A stretch of 64,000 bases of DNA from Betaproteobacteria bacterium HGW-Betaproteobacteria-3 (GTDB lineage Bacteria > Pseudomonadota > Gammaproteobacteria > Burkholderiales > Burkholderiaceae_C), in assembly GCA_002842205.1 (NCBI GenBank), contig PHCI01000009.1:50666-114665 (forward strand). The letters are read 5' to 3'. Shown here piece by piece: positions 55,920 through 64,000 of this stretch. The position numbers and the translations under genes are program-made. Numbering within the stretch: position 1 is the stretch's first letter; every line of letters begins with the position of its first letter. Below the pieces are notes generated by a model. The model did not search any database. It had not been told where the DNA came from and saw only the letters and a program-made list of their open reading frames with translations.

Positions 55920-55974
55920 GGAATCACTGTAGCGCAGCGTGGCGCGTGCGCAGGGCATCCGGGGGAGAAAAAGC

Positions 55975-56862
55975 ATGAAATGGGAAGGCAACCGCGAGTC
56001 GGACAACGTGGAAGACCGCCGCAGCGACGGGGGTGGCGGCTTTGGCGGCGGCGGCGGACTGTTCGGCGGGCGCAGCATTGGCATCGGCACCATCGTGATC
56101 GCGCTGCTGGGCGGCTGGATATTCGGCATCAACCCGCTGACGATCTTGGGCCTGCTGAGTGGCGGCGGCGCGCCCACCGCGCAGGTGCAGCAGGCACCGG
56201 CCCATCGCCCGCCGGCCGACGACAAGATGGCGCGGTTCGTGTCGACCGTGCTGGCCGACACCGAAGACGTCTGGAAGGGCGTCTTCACGCAGGGCGGCGC
56301 GCAATACCGGGAGCCGCGTCTGGTGCTGTTCCGCGGTGCCACACCCACCGCCTGCGGTTCGGGCCAGGCCGCCATGGGGCCGTTTTACTGCCCGGCCGAC
56401 CAGAAGGTCTACATCGACCTGGGGTTTTACGAAACGCTCAAAAACCGCCTGGGCGCCCCCGGTGACTTTGCCCAGGCCTATGTGATCGCGCACGAAGTGG
56501 GCCACCACGTGCAGAACCTGCTCGGCATCAGCCGCAAGATGGACGAAATGCGGGGCCGCGTGAGCCAGACCGACTACAACGCGATGAGCGTGCGCCTGGA
56601 ACTGCAGGCCGACTGTTTTGCCGGCGTCTGGGCCCACCATGCGCAGAACGCGCGGCAGATTCTGGAGCAGGGCGACGTCGAAGAAGCCATGAACGCCGCC
56701 GCCAAGATTGGCGACGACGCCCTGCAGCGGGGCGGTGGCGGTGCGGTGGTGCCCGAGAGCTTCACCCACGGCACCAGCGCGCAGCGCCAGCGCTGGTTTG
56801 CCTCGGGCCTGAAGACCGGCAGCGTCAAGGCCTGCGACACGTTCAGCAGTCGAAATTTATAA
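55975..56862 (+). CDS. KPN_02809/YpfJ-family neutral zinc metallopeptidase
   Basis: A 295-residue membrane-anchored protein. It starts [20 protein letters not shown], has a Gly-rich stretch, one membrane segment (about 36-56) and the zinc motif H173-E-V-G-H177-H with [15 protein letters not shown] downstream, the family pattern. The function is unknown. A good ribosome-binding site (GGGGGAG) precedes the ATG. It is divergent from pcp. Confidence 0.92.
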   Translation: MKWEGNRESDNVEDRRSDGGGGFGGGGGLFGGRSIGIGTIVIALLGGWIFGINPLTILGLLSGGGAPTAQVQQAPAHRPPADDKMARFVSTVLADTEDVWKGVFTQGGAQYREPRLVLFRGATPTACGSGQAAMGPFYCPADQKVYIDLGFYETLKNRLGAPGDFAQAYVIAHEVGHHVQNLLGISRKMDEMRGRVSQTDYNAMSVRLELQADCFAGVWAHHAQNARQILEQGDVEEAMNAAAKIGDDALQRGGGGAVVPESFTHGTSAQRQRWFASGLKTGSVKACDTFSSRNL

Positions 56863-56867
56863 GAAAT

Positions 56868-56918
56868 CGGCCTGATCCCCCCGCCGATTGGCGATAGTTT
56901 GCTTCTATAAATGTAGCG
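56868..56918. repeat. Dispersed repeat family A, copy 9
   Basis: GGCCTGATCCCCCCGCCGAT then TGGCGATAGTTTGCTTCTATAAATGTAGC, after the metallopeptidase stop. Confidence 0.75.
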
Positions 56919-57072
56919 ATCAAGGCCTGCCAACGTGGCCCCGTGTGGGCTCGGTGCACGGTTGCACGGGCCATGGCAAGGGCGGGGTGGCAGGCCCTTT
57001 CGGGGGGCCGGGCAGGCGCATTCGGGGCCAGGGTCGACCCCGGGGCCGTCCAATGCGACAATAGCAGGCTCA

Positions 57073-58515
57073 ATGACAGCATCTTTTTCCAATCTCCAGC
57101 TGGCCGAGCCGCTGGCACGCGCCGTGGCCGAAATGGGCTACGAGTCCATGACCCCCATCCAGGCGCAGGCCATTCCCGTCGTCATGACCGGGCAGGACGT
57201 GATGGGCGCGGCCCAGACCGGCACCGGCAAGACGGCGGCGTTCACGCTGCCGCTGCTGCACCGCCTGCTCAAGCACGAAAACACCTCCACCTCGCCTGCA
57301 CGCCACCCGGTGCGCGCGCTGGTGCTGCTGCCCACGCGCGAACTGGCCGACCAGGTGGCGCAGCAGGTCAAGCTCTACGCCAAGTTCACCAACCTGCGCA
57401 GCACGGTCGTGTTTGGCGGCATCGACATGAAGCCCCAGACGGCCGAGCTCAAGCGCGGGGTCGAGGTGCTGGTGGCCACGCCGGGGCGTCTGCTTGACCA
57501 CATCGAGGCCAAGAACGCGGTGTTGAACCAGGTCGAATACGTGGTGCTCGACGAAGCCGACCGCATGCTCGACATCGGCTTTTTGCCAGACCTGCAGCGC
57601 ATCCTGAGCTTTTTGCCCAAGCAGCGCACCACGCTGCTGTTCAGCGCCACGTTCTCGCCCGAGATCAAGCGCCTGGCCGGCAGCTACCTGCAAGACCCGG
57701 TCACCATCGAGGTGGCGCGCCCCAACGAGACGGCGTCCACCGTCGAGCAGCATTTCTACAGCGTCACCGACGACGACAAGCGCCACGCGGTGCACCAGGT
57801 GCTCAAGAGCCGGGGCATCCGCCAGGCCTTTGTGTTTGTGAACAGCAAGCTCGGCTGCGCACGGCTGGCCCGCAGCCTGGAGCGCGAGGGCCTGAAAACC
57901 ACCGCCCTGCACGGCGACAAGAGCCAGGACGAGCGCCTCAAGGCGCTGGCCGCGTTCAAGGCCGGCGAGGTCGATCTGCTGGTGGCCACCGACGTGGCCG
58001 CCCGCGGGCTCGACATCAAGGACGTGCCGGCGGTGTTCAACTTTGACGTGCCGTTCAACGCCGAAGACTATGTGCACCGCATCGGCCGCACCGGCCGCGC
58101 CGGCGCCTCGGGCCTGGCGGTGACGCTGGTCACGTCCAACGACGGCCGCCTCATGGGCGACCTGGAAAAACTGCTCAAACGCAAGATCGAGCTGGAAGCG
58201 CTGGAATACGACGAAGACAAGCCCAAGGGCCGCATCAACGACGGCCGCCGCCATTGGCGCGAAGAAGGCGAACTGGGCGACCCGCGTGATGTGCTGGACG
58301 CGCCACCCCCAAGCCGCGAGCGCACCGAAAGCCGCCCGCCGCGCGCGCAACGCCCGGCCGCCGCCCCGCGTGACCCGTTTTTCGACCAGCCCTATGAGGC
58401 CCCAACGGCCGAAGCCGCACCGGCCTGGGACGCTGCGGCCAAGCCCGCCGGCACGCGGGTGTCGGCCAACATCAAACCCAAGCGCAAGGTGGCGGCGCTG
58501 TTCAAGAGTGCCTGA
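57073..58515 (+). CDS. rhlE: DEAD-box ATP-dependent RNA helicase RhlE
   Basis: A 480-residue RhlE: Q motif MTPIQAQAIP, AQTGTGKTAAF, PTRELADQV, DEAD (VVLDEADRMLD), SAT, and HRIGRTGRAG. The tail (about 400-480) is Arg/Pro/Ala-rich, as is common in RhlE, and serves RNA binding. ATG 57073 opens MTASFSNLQLAEPL; the frame is open farther upstream but without family sequence. It is involved in rRNA and ribosome maturation. Confidence 0.94.
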   Translation: MTASFSNLQLAEPLARAVAEMGYESMTPIQAQAIPVVMTGQDVMGAAQTGTGKTAAFTLPLLHRLLKHENTSTSPARHPVRALVLLPTRELADQVAQQVKLYAKFTNLRSTVVFGGIDMKPQTAELKRGVEVLVATPGRLLDHIEAKNAVLNQVEYVVLDEADRMLDIGFLPDLQRILSFLPKQRTTLLFSATFSPEIKRLAGSYLQDPVTIEVARPNETASTVEQHFYSVTDDDKRHAVHQVLKSRGIRQAFVFVNSKLGCARLARSLEREGLKTTALHGDKSQDERLKALAAFKAGEVDLLVATDVAARGLDIKDVPAVFNFDVPFNAEDYVHRIGRTGRAGASGLAVTLVTSNDGRLMGDLEKLLKRKIELEALEYDEDKPKGRINDGRRHWREEGELGDPRDVLDAPPPSRERTESRPPRAQRPAAAPRDPFFDQPYEAPTAEAAPAWDAAAKPAGTRVSANIKPKRKVAALFKSA

Positions 58516-58542
58516 GTCGCCGCGCTGCGATTTTCAAGCTTT

Positions 58543-58600
58543 TTAGGCCTCTAGTCCCCGTCAATTGGTCATTGTTTGCTACTTTATTTGTAGTATTTGA
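58543..58600. repeat. Dispersed repeat family A, copy 10
   Basis: GGCCTCTAGTCCCCGTCAAT then TGGTCATTGTTTGCTACTTTATTTGTAG, with AAGCTTTTT immediately before. This is one of the fullest copies and lies between rhlE and the convergent apaH. Confidence 0.8.
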
Positions 58601-58629
58601 GTGACGCCTTGCGCCGTCCGCATGGCTTT

Positions 58630-59466
58630 TCAGTCGCCCGGAGCCTGGGCTTGGTCGCACTCCACCTGCACCCGGCGGCCGCCGCCCGCGTCATTGTTCA
58701 GCGCCCAGGCGCTCAGGCAGCCTCCCCAGACGCAACCGGTGTCCAGCGAGATCACGTCTGGCCGCACCACCGCGCCCAGCGTGGACCAATGCCCGAAGGC
58801 CACGGGCGTGCCCGCCGTGCGCCGGCCCGGCACGTCAAACCAGGGCGAAAAACCCGGTGGCGCGTCGTTGGCGCCACCGCTCTTGACCGTGAATTCCAGT
58901 TGCCCGTCGGGGGTGCAATAGCGAATGCGCGTCAGCGTGTTGACGATCACCCGCAGGCGATCGGCGCCCCGCAGTCCGTCGTCCCAGCGGTCGGGCAGGT
59001 TGCCGTACATCCGGTGCAAAAAGGCGGGCAGGTCCGGCCCGCGCAGCACCGCCTGCACCTCGGCGGCCAGCGCCACGGTTTGCGCCGCGCTCCAGCCCGG
59101 CAGCACGCCGGCATGCACCATCAGCACGCCATGTTCGAACAGGGCCAGGTGCTGCTGGCACAGCCAGTCGAGCAGGGCGGCGCGGTCGGGCGCCCCCAGC
59201 ACGCCGTCCAGCGTGTCCTTGCGGTGCGGCGGGCGCACGCCGTGCGCCACGGCCAGCAGGTGCAGGTCGTGGTTGCCCAGCAGGCAGCGTGCGGCGGCGC
59301 CGTAACCCATGAGGCGGCGCAGCACGGCGGCCGAGTCCGGCCCGCGGTTGACCAGGTCGCCCAGCAGGTACAGGGTGTCGCGGCTTGCAGAAAAATCAAT
59401 TTTGTCGAGCAGACGGCCCAGGGCGCGGTCGCAGCCCTGCACATCGCCAATCAAGTAAAGTGCCAT
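58630..59466 (-). CDS. apaH: Symmetrical bis(5'-nucleosyl)-tetraphosphatase
   Basis: A 278-residue ApaH phosphoesterase: YLIGDVQGC, GDLVNRGPDS, GNHDLHLLA and VAFGHWSTLG. It hydrolyses Ap4A to two ADP. Full length. It is divergent from the CorC-like gene with 23 bases between start codons. Confidence 0.95.
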   Translation of the reverse strand: MALYLIGDVQGCDRALGRLLDKIDFSASRDTLYLLGDLVNRGPDSAAVLRRLMGYGAAARCLLGNHDLHLLAVAHGVRPPHRKDTLDGVLGAPDRAALLDWLCQQHLALFEHGVLMVHAGVLPGWSAAQTVALAAEVQAVLRGPDLPAFLHRMYGNLPDRWDDGLRGADRLRVIVNTLTRIRYCTPDGQLEFTVKSGGANDAPPGFSPWFDVPGRRTAGTPVAFGHWSTLGAVVRPDVISLDTGCVWGGCLSAWALNNDAGGGRRVQVECDQAQAPGD

Positions 59467-59489
59467 GGGGTCATTTTCATTGGGGATTC

Positions 59490-60803
59490 ATGGATTTATT
59501 GCTGATTGTGTTCCTGACGCTGCTCAATGGCGTGTTTGCCATGTCCGAGCTGGCCTTGGCCTCCAGTCGCAAGGCGCGCCTGGGCGCCATGGCCGAGTCC
59601 GGCGACAAAGGTGCCACCGCCGCCCTCAAGCTGCTGGACGACCCGACCCGGTTTCTCTCGAGCATCCAGATCGGCATCACCTCGATCGGTGTGCTCAACG
59701 GCATCGTGGGCGAGGCGGCTTTCAGCGCGGGCCTGGCCGCGTGGCTGCAGAGTCTGGGGCTGGCCGAAAAGCCCTCTGGCATCGCGGCCACCGGCATCGT
59801 GGTGACGCTGATCACCTTCACCACCATCATTTTTGGCGAACTGGTGCCCAAGCGCATTGGCCAGCTTTATCCCGAGGCCGTGGCGCGCTGGGTGGCGCAA
59901 CCCATGAGCTGGCTGGCCCGGGCCGCCGGGCCCTTTGTGCGCCTGCTCACGGCCACGACGCACGGCGTGCTCAAGCTGCTGCGCATTGACACCACCGGCA
60001 ACCGCGCCGTGACCGAAGAAGAAATCAGCGCCAGCCTGAGTGAAGGCGTGGACGCCGGGCTGATCGAGGCGCACGAACACCAGATGGTGCAGAACGTGTT
60101 TCACCTGGACGACCGGCCGCTGACTTCGCTGATGGTGCCGCGGTCGGACATTGCCTGGCTGGATGCTTCCAGTTCAGTAGCGGAGTGTCTAAAGCGGGCG
60201 GGGGCTGAAGGCGAAAACGGAACCCATTCCTGGTACCCGGTGTGCCGCGGCTCGCTGGACGACGTGGTGGGCGTCATCAGTGTGGCCAAGCTGCTGGCGC
60301 TGGGGGTGGACACGCCAGGCACCATCGGGCCGCATGTGCTGCCGGCGTCGTTTGTGCCAGAGACACTGAGCGGCATGGAACTGCTGGAGCAGTTGCGCGC
60401 CCGCTCCGGGCGCATCGTGTTCATTGTGGACGAATACGGTGTGGTGCAGGGCCTGATGACGCCGGGCGATTTGCTCGAAGCCATCACGGGCGAATTGCAA
60501 CCCGGGGCCCAGATCGATGCCTGGGCCACCCGGCACGAAGACGGCTCGTGGCTGCTCGATGGCCTGATGCCGGTCAACGAACTCAAGGCGCGGCTGGACA
60601 TCCGCCAATTGCCCGACGATGACCGGGGGCTCTACAACACCCTGGCCGGCCTGTTGATGGCGGTTTCCGGTCGGCTGCCCGCAAATGGCGAGCGAATTGA
60701 ATGTGCGGGTTGGGTATTCGAGGTAATGGAGCTTGACGGAAAAAGAATCGACAAGGTTCTGGCGGTTCCGGCCGGTGTAAATCAAATTCCCGCGACGGAT
60801 TGA
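59490..60803 (+). CDS. HlyC/CorC-family (CNNM) membrane protein
   Basis: A 437-residue protein. The N-terminal DUF21 domain has about four membrane segments (LLIVFLTLLNGVFAMSELAL). A CBS pair follows (about 215-340; MVPRSDIAWLD, PVCRGSLDDVVGV) and a C-terminal CorC_HlyC domain. Members are linked to Mg2+ or Co2+ efflux and stress. Residues about 227-240 (SSSVAECLKRAGAEG) may derive from a decayed family A repeat; this is tentative. Confidence 0.9.
   Translation: MDLLLIVFLTLLNGVFAMSELALASSRKARLGAMAESGDKGATAALKLLDDPTRFLSSIQIGITSIGVLNGIVGEAAFSAGLAAWLQSLGLAEKPSGIAATGIVVTLITFTTIIFGELVPKRIGQLYPEAVARWVAQPMSWLARAAGPFVRLLTATTHGVLKLLRIDTTGNRAVTEEEISASLSEGVDAGLIEAHEHQMVQNVFHLDDRPLTSLMVPRSDIAWLDASSSVAECLKRAGAEGENGTHSWYPVCRGSLDDVVGVISVAKLLALGVDTPGTIGPHVLPASFVPETLSGMELLEQLRARSGRIVFIVDEYGVVQGLMTPGDLLEAITGELQPGAQIDAWATRHEDGSWLLDGLMPVNELKARLDIRQLPDDDRGLYNTLAGLLMAVSGRLPANGERIECAGWVFEVMELDGKRIDKVLAVPAGVNQIPATD
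60168..60215. repeat. Possible decayed family A repeat inside the CorC-like gene
   Basis: CAGTAGCGGAGTGTCTAAAG then CGGGCGGGGGCTGAAGG. The CGGGGGCTGA core and a GTAGC block are present at about the expected distance, but the middle matches poorly. Confidence 0.35.
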
Positions 60804-60864
60804 TATTGGGCCGGTGTTCCCAATTTCTTTGGATGTTTTATGTTATTGGTATAAAAAGGCTTTG

Positions 60865-60870
60865 TACAAT
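60865..60870 (+). promoter_or_regulatory. Possible -10 element of the H-NS gene
   Basis: TACAAT in an AT-rich segment 45 bases before the start. No convincing -35 hexamer is found at 17 bases; GTTATT is the best candidate. Confidence 0.3.
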
Positions 60871-60914
60871 ACCGGCTCTACAACCCATTCATTCATTCAT
60901 TTTGGAGAAGCCTC

Positions 60915-61214
60915 ATGTCCACCTACAAAGAACTCGTTGCGCAGCGTGAAGCCCTTGAAAAGCAGATCGCCCAGGCCCGCCAGAACGAAATTTCCCAGGC
61001 GGTGAACAAGGTGCGCGAGCTGATCGCCGAATTCGGATTGACCCCCAAGGACGTTTTCTCCTCCATTAAATCATCCAAAACCCGCTCCGCCGGGTCGGGC
61101 ACAAAAGTGGCACCCAAATACCGTAACCCGGTGACGGGCGACACCTGGACCGGCCGTGGCAAGGCGCCAAAATGGATCGACGGCAAAGATCGGGCGCAAT
61201 ACCTGATTGGCTGA
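60915..61214 (+). CDS. H-NS-family nucleoid protein (HvrA/BpH3 type)
   Basis: A 99-residue protein. An N-terminal coiled coil (about 1-45) serves oligomerisation. The C-terminal H-NS DNA-binding motif is YRNPVTGDTWTGRGKAPKW. Such proteins silence AT-rich, often acquired, DNA. A clear ribosome-binding site (TTGGAGAA) is present. The stop codon lies inside a tandem octamer repeat. Confidence 0.94.
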   Translation: MSTYKELVAQREALEKQIAQARQNEISQAVNKVRELIAEFGLTPKDVFSSIKSSKTRSAGSGTKVAPKYRNPVTGDTWTGRGKAPKWIDGKDRAQYLIG

Positions 61215-61226
61215 TTGGCTGATTGG
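61203..61226. repeat. Tandem octamer at the end of the H-NS gene
   Basis: CTGATTGG three times, then a decayed copy (CAGATTGC). The stop TGA is in the second unit, so gain or loss of distal units would only change the 3' untranslated part. Confidence 0.85.
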
Positions 61227-61415
61227 CAGATTGCCGGATGGGTCGGTGAAGATGCGCCGCAGTTCGGGTTGGATAATCGCGGCTTGAGGGGTTTTGCACG
61301 TCGGGTTGGAAACTTCGGCCCGGGTTGCGGGTCCGACCTGTAGCATGACAACCGGTTTCATGTGCCTGTGCGCTTCGCGGCGCATCCTTGCATCCCCACC
61401 TGCCATGATCCTCCT

Positions 61416-62033
61416 ATGACCCACCCCACCGCCACCGCCGTTGTCCCACCTGATACAAGCGCCGCCAGCACCCTGTCGTCCGACCTGACCGCGATGCGTC
61501 CCAAGCTGCTTCGTCATGCCAGGGTCCTGGTGCGCGACGCCACCATTGCCGAAGATCTGGTGCAGGAAACCCTGCTGGCGGTGTTTGAGCGCCGCGCCCA
61601 GCATCAGGGCGCATCAACCCTGCACACCTGGGCCACGGCGATTCTCAAGAACAAGGTGGCCGACTGGTACCGCTCGCCCGATCGGGTCCGCCTCACGTCC
61701 ATCGAAACCGACGACGCTGGCAGCACCGACGACGCGCTGGATCGGCTGTTCAACGCGCAGGGTGAGCACGCGGCACCGGTGCAGGCGTGGCAGCAACCCG
61801 AGACCCAGATGGAGACCCACCAGCTCAAGAATGTGCTGGATCAATGTGTGGAGCGCCTGTCCGGCCTTCAGGGCACGGCTTTCATGATGCGCGAATGGCT
61901 GGGCTTTGAAACCCACGAAGTGGCGCAGCGGCTGGACATCAGTGCAGAGAACTGCCGCACGCTGTTGCACCGCGCACGGCTGAGCTTGCGCGGCTGTCTG
62001 CAGGTGCGCTGGTATGGCAAGGTGCGCGCATGA
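61416..62033 (+). CDS. ECF-type RNA polymerase sigma factor
   Basis: A 205-residue sigma-70 family protein. Region 2 has EDLVQETLLAVFE and HTWATAILKNKVADWYR. Region 4 is a helix-turn-helix (LGFETHEVAQRLDISAENCR). An acidic/Asp-rich linker lies between. The ATG at 61416 gives a natural N-terminus. The anti-sigma gene overlaps its stop by four bases. The 201 bases upstream hold no gene. Confidence 0.9.
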   Translation: MTHPTATAVVPPDTSAASTLSSDLTAMRPKLLRHARVLVRDATIAEDLVQETLLAVFERRAQHQGASTLHTWATAILKNKVADWYRSPDRVRLTSIETDDAGSTDDALDRLFNAQGEHAAPVQAWQQPETQMETHQLKNVLDQCVERLSGLQGTAFMMREWLGFETHEVAQRLDISAENCRTLLHRARLSLRGCLQVRWYGKVRA

Positions 62034-62260
62034 GGCTCATGTACTCCTGCCGCAAGGTGGCCGAACTGTTGCTGGAAGCGCAAGACGAACCCCTGGGGCT
62101 GTTCCAGCGCCTGCAGCTCAAGGTGCACCTGAACCGGTGCAGCGACTGCACCAATTTTGGCGAACAGATCCAGGGCATCCGCGATCTGCTGGTGGCCCCG
62201 GACCTCTCCGATCTTCCTGATGATTCCGATGTGGTGAATTTGCCGAAACAAGGCGATTAA
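62030..62260 (+). CDS. Zinc-binding anti-sigma factor
   Basis: A 76-residue protein with the ZAS motif H-x3-C-x2-C (VHLNRCSDC) and an upstream Cys (YSCRKVAEL). Such proteins hold ECF sigma factors inactive and often respond to redox state. It has no membrane segment, so it is soluble. Translation is coupled to the sigma gene (ATGA overlap). Confidence 0.85.
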   Translation: MRLMYSCRKVAELLLEAQDEPLGLFQRLQLKVHLNRCSDCTNFGEQIQGIRDLLVAPDLSDLPDDSDVVNLPKQGD

Positions 62261-62265
62261 CCCTA

Positions 62266-62365
62266 TTGACAGAATTGTTGTCACGTAATAGCGGCGTGGC
62301 GCGACTAACTCGGTAACGGCACTCTCACACAGTTCCTCAACGCCGTTGTTTGTTCATTCTGTCAA
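62266..62365. other. Inverted repeat flanking the leader of the secreted protein gene
   Basis: TTGACAGAA (62266-62274) and TTCTGTCAA (62357-62365) are perfect 9-base inverted repeats bracketing the gap between the anti-sigma stop and the next gene. The left arm contains a -35-like TTGACA. The function is unclear. Confidence 0.4.
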
Positions 62366-62383
62366 CGTACCAAGGAAACCATC

Positions 62384-62689
62384 ATGAAAACTCTACTCGC
62401 GACCCTCGTTTTTGCCGTCACTGCCACCGCCGCCCTGGCCGACTCTCCGCTGCCCGATGGCGCCAGCACCCCCAACCTGCAGGGTTCCAGCCTGTCGCGT
62501 GCTGCAGTGAAGGCCCAGGTGCTGCAGGCGCGCGCCGAAGGTACGCTGTTCGTCACCACCGAAGGCAACCCGTTGAACAATGTGGCCGTGACGTCGAACA
62601 AGACACGCGCCGAAGTCCAGGCTGAAGCCACGAGAGCCTTTTCCGGCGAAACCGGTGGCGTGTCGAACACCTTCACGCTGGGAAGTTAA
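62384..62689 (+). CDS. Small secreted protein, DUF4148-like
   Basis: A 101-residue protein with a signal peptide (MKTLLATLVFAVTATAALA, then DS). The mature part contains SRAAVKAQVLQARAEGTL and SNKTRAEVQAEATRAF, the paired 'R-A-x-V-x-A-E' pattern of DUF4148 proteins of Burkholderiales. The function is unknown. It follows the sigma/anti-sigma pair and could be a target of that sigma factor. Confidence 0.75.
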   Translation: MKTLLATLVFAVTATAALADSPLPDGASTPNLQGSSLSRAAVKAQVLQARAEGTLFVTTEGNPLNNVAVTSNKTRAEVQAEATRAFSGETGGVSNTFTLGS

Positions 62690-62737
62690 TCGAAGTTCAG
62701 TCGTGCTGCGTTGCGCATTGCCGCAACGCCAAAACGA

Positions 62738-62771
62738 AAAGGGTCAGCACATCCGTGCCGGCCCTTTTTTT
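62738..62771 (+). terminator. Rho-independent terminator
   Basis: AAAGGG...GCAC-atcc-GTGC...CCCTTT followed by TTTT, 48 bases after the stop of the secreted protein gene. Confidence 0.75.
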
Positions 62772-62808
62772 GTGTGCCGGGGCGTCATTCATGGCGCCCC
62801 GGTGCGGA

Positions 62809-63657
62809 TCAGGCGGTCGCACCTTGCGCGATGGAGGCCCGCACGTCGCGCTGCCACTGGGTCGGGGTGCCGCCGGTCATTCTGGCGAAAGCACGGGTCA
62901 ACGCACTGGCGCTGCCGTACCCGACATCGGACGCCACGTGTTGGAGCGGGCGGCCGGACCGCAGCAGGTCCTGGGCCATCGTGATGCGCCAGGCGGCCAG
63001 GTAGTTGGCGGGCGTTTCGCCAGTGATCTGCCGAAAATGCAGCGCAAACCGCGCGCGTGACATGCCTGCCACCGCGGCCATGGCGGGCAAGTCCCAGGGA
63101 CGCGCAGGGTCTTCATGCAGCGCCATCAGAACTTTGGCCAATCGCGGGTCGGCCAGTCCGGCCATGGCGCCACCTTGCATCAAGCCGCGCTCCATGCAAT
63201 GCCGCAGCAGGCGGATCAGCAGCAGTTCGCACAGGCGGTCGAGCGCGGCCTGGCGACCACAGTGGTCACCAAAGGCCTCGTCCTGCAACAGGTCCAGCAA
63301 CGGTGCCGCGCCCGACAGGTCGACCAGCGGGATCAGGACTTCGGAGGGCAGTGAATCGGAAATGGGGTTGTGGCCACCGGTGCCGAACTGGATGGTGGCG
63401 CACACCACATCGGCGCCGTGGACGTCATGGGCGATGAGCCGGTGCGCTTCGGGGCGCGGCAAAAACAGCAGGGACGGCTGGTCGATCACGCGCGTCGCAC
63501 CGTTTTCCTCGACCAGATCCACCGGGCCGCGCTTGATGAGGTGAATGTGGCCGCGCCGCGTGTCGCCTGAAAAATCGTGGATGCCGCAAATCTGCCCCGA
63601 ATAGAACACCCCTGCACTCAGGGAAAAGCGATGGAGCAAAAAAGAGAGTCGATCCAT
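62809..63657 (-). CDS. AraC-family transcriptional regulator
   Basis: A 282-residue regulator. The N-terminal cupin-like sensor (HLIKRGPVDLVEENGATRV; LFLPRPEAHRL) is followed by two helix-turn-helix motifs (MAAVAGMSRARFALHFRQIT; LQHVASDVGYGSASALTRAF). The target is not evident. It is convergent to the secreted-protein gene. Confidence 0.92.
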   Translation of the reverse strand: MDRLSFLLHRFSLSAGVFYSGQICGIHDFSGDTRRGHIHLIKRGPVDLVEENGATRVIDQPSLLFLPRPEAHRLIAHDVHGADVVCATIQFGTGGHNPISDSLPSEVLIPLVDLSGAAPLLDLLQDEAFGDHCGRQAALDRLCELLLIRLLRHCMERGLMQGGAMAGLADPRLAKVLMALHEDPARPWDLPAMAAVAGMSRARFALHFRQITGETPANYLAAWRITMAQDLLRSGRPLQHVASDVGYGSASALTRAFARMTGGTPTQWQRDVRASIAQGATA

Positions 63658-64000
63658 TTTGGAAACGTTTGGTAATTCTTATCCTACTATGAACTACTAA
63701 AAATCTCTCTTGGGGTGTCTTTAACCCTTGGTCGCACGCCTCATGAGAGGCGTTTGCACGTGAGCGGGGGGCAGCGGGTAAGCGACGGGCGCCAGGGGTG
63801 AAACGCTAGGCACAGCCAATGCGGCGTCGAGTTCACGAACCTGGTGCACCCGTCGCAGGTTAGACGGGGCCGTGTTGTGGTTCGTGACAACTTATTTGCA
63901 GCGTAAGCGGTCAACCAACCACGTCTTCCCATAGAGCACCTGAGAGAGGAAGCTACGTGTCCATGTAGAACAAGGTGGACACGTATGTCAGAGATCGACG
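63658..64000. other. Gene-poor right edge with strong palindromes
   Basis: No convincing complete gene. After an AT-rich promoter-like stretch (63658-63720) comes a perfect hairpin ACGCCTC-atga-GAGGCGT (63736-63753). Structured GC-rich sequence follows, then a perfect inverted repeat ACGTGTCCA (63955-63963) / TGGACACGT (63976-63984). An ATG directly after it (63985, reading MSEID) may start a gene that continues outside the window. Confidence 0.5.

Noticed and set aside
63741..63932. A 63-codon minus-strand open frame at the right edge
   Set aside because: No ribosome-binding site or domain, and it starts inside a hairpin and crosses structured sequence; composition does not favour coding.

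Overview
The window reads as a chromosome segment of a Comamonadaceae-type betaproteobacterium (Burkholderiales). This rests on high GC with strong GC3, the gene families present (H-NS of the short HvrA type, KPN_02809-type metallopeptidase, RhlE) and several dispersed repeat families of the kind seen in that group. No rRNA, tRNA, CRISPR array or prophage was recognised. All calls were made by eye from the sequence; no database search was run.

Layout. 1-4213: a truncated protein that joins an NCS1 nucleobase/cation symporter domain, a Cys-rich linker and a hybrid histidine kinase, followed by an overlapping LuxR-type response regulator. 4363-6892: GspA (ExeA) and GspB. 6905-9249: TRAP permeases DctQ and DctM. 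9488-15514: the urea ABC transporter urtABCDE. 15553-22663: a six-gene minus-strand run gntR, puuE, uraD-allC fusion, M20 hydrolase, nucleobase permease, ureD. 22764-26017: hiuH, a TonB-like lipoprotein, xdhC and the cytochrome-c-tailed urate hydroxylase puuD. 26126-31418: PAP2 phosphatase, 8-oxoguanine deaminase, glycerate 2-kinase, a Crp/Fnr regulator and a Tsx-like nucleoside channel. 31672-37160: xdhB, xdhA and a divergent LysR regulator. 37229-44299: a BMP-type nucleoside ABC transporter, a Rieske oxygenase and adenine deaminase. 44478-50180: a small defence/toxin region (Phd-RelE pair, MmeI-like restriction-methylation enzyme, PIN pair). 50417-52902: a second BMP-type binding protein and guanine deaminase. 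53036-63657: housekeeping and regulatory genes (dcd, ornithine cyclodeaminase homologue, pcp, metallopeptidase, rhlE, apaH, CorC-like, H-NS, ECF sigma/anti-sigma, AraC). 63658-64000 carries no gene except perhaps the first codons of one cut by the edge.

The genes from about 9 to 53 kb form a nearly complete purine salvage-to-nitrogen route. Nucleosides and bases enter through the Tsx-like channel, the BMP ABC system and the NCS2 permease. Adenine, guanine and 8-oxoguanine deaminases feed xanthine dehydrogenase (XdhABC). PuuD, HiuH and UraD give allantoin, and PuuE and the allantoate hydrolase open it. Glycerate kinase takes the carbon and the urea transporter serves the nitrogen side. Urease structural genes are absent although ureD is present.

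The most unusual signal is structural. At least four families of short palindromic repeats lie between genes and are also translated in frame inside genes. Xanthine dehydrogenase is the extreme case: XdhB carries three such insertions, one a 24-bp tandem array, and XdhA two. PuuD, UrtC, the nucleoside ABC ATPase, UreD and the restriction enzyme also contain translated repeat sequence. A shared GntR-type operator at gntR/hiuH and at puuD, and candidate sigma-54 promoters before urtA, puuD and guaD, suggest joint nitrogen/purine control.
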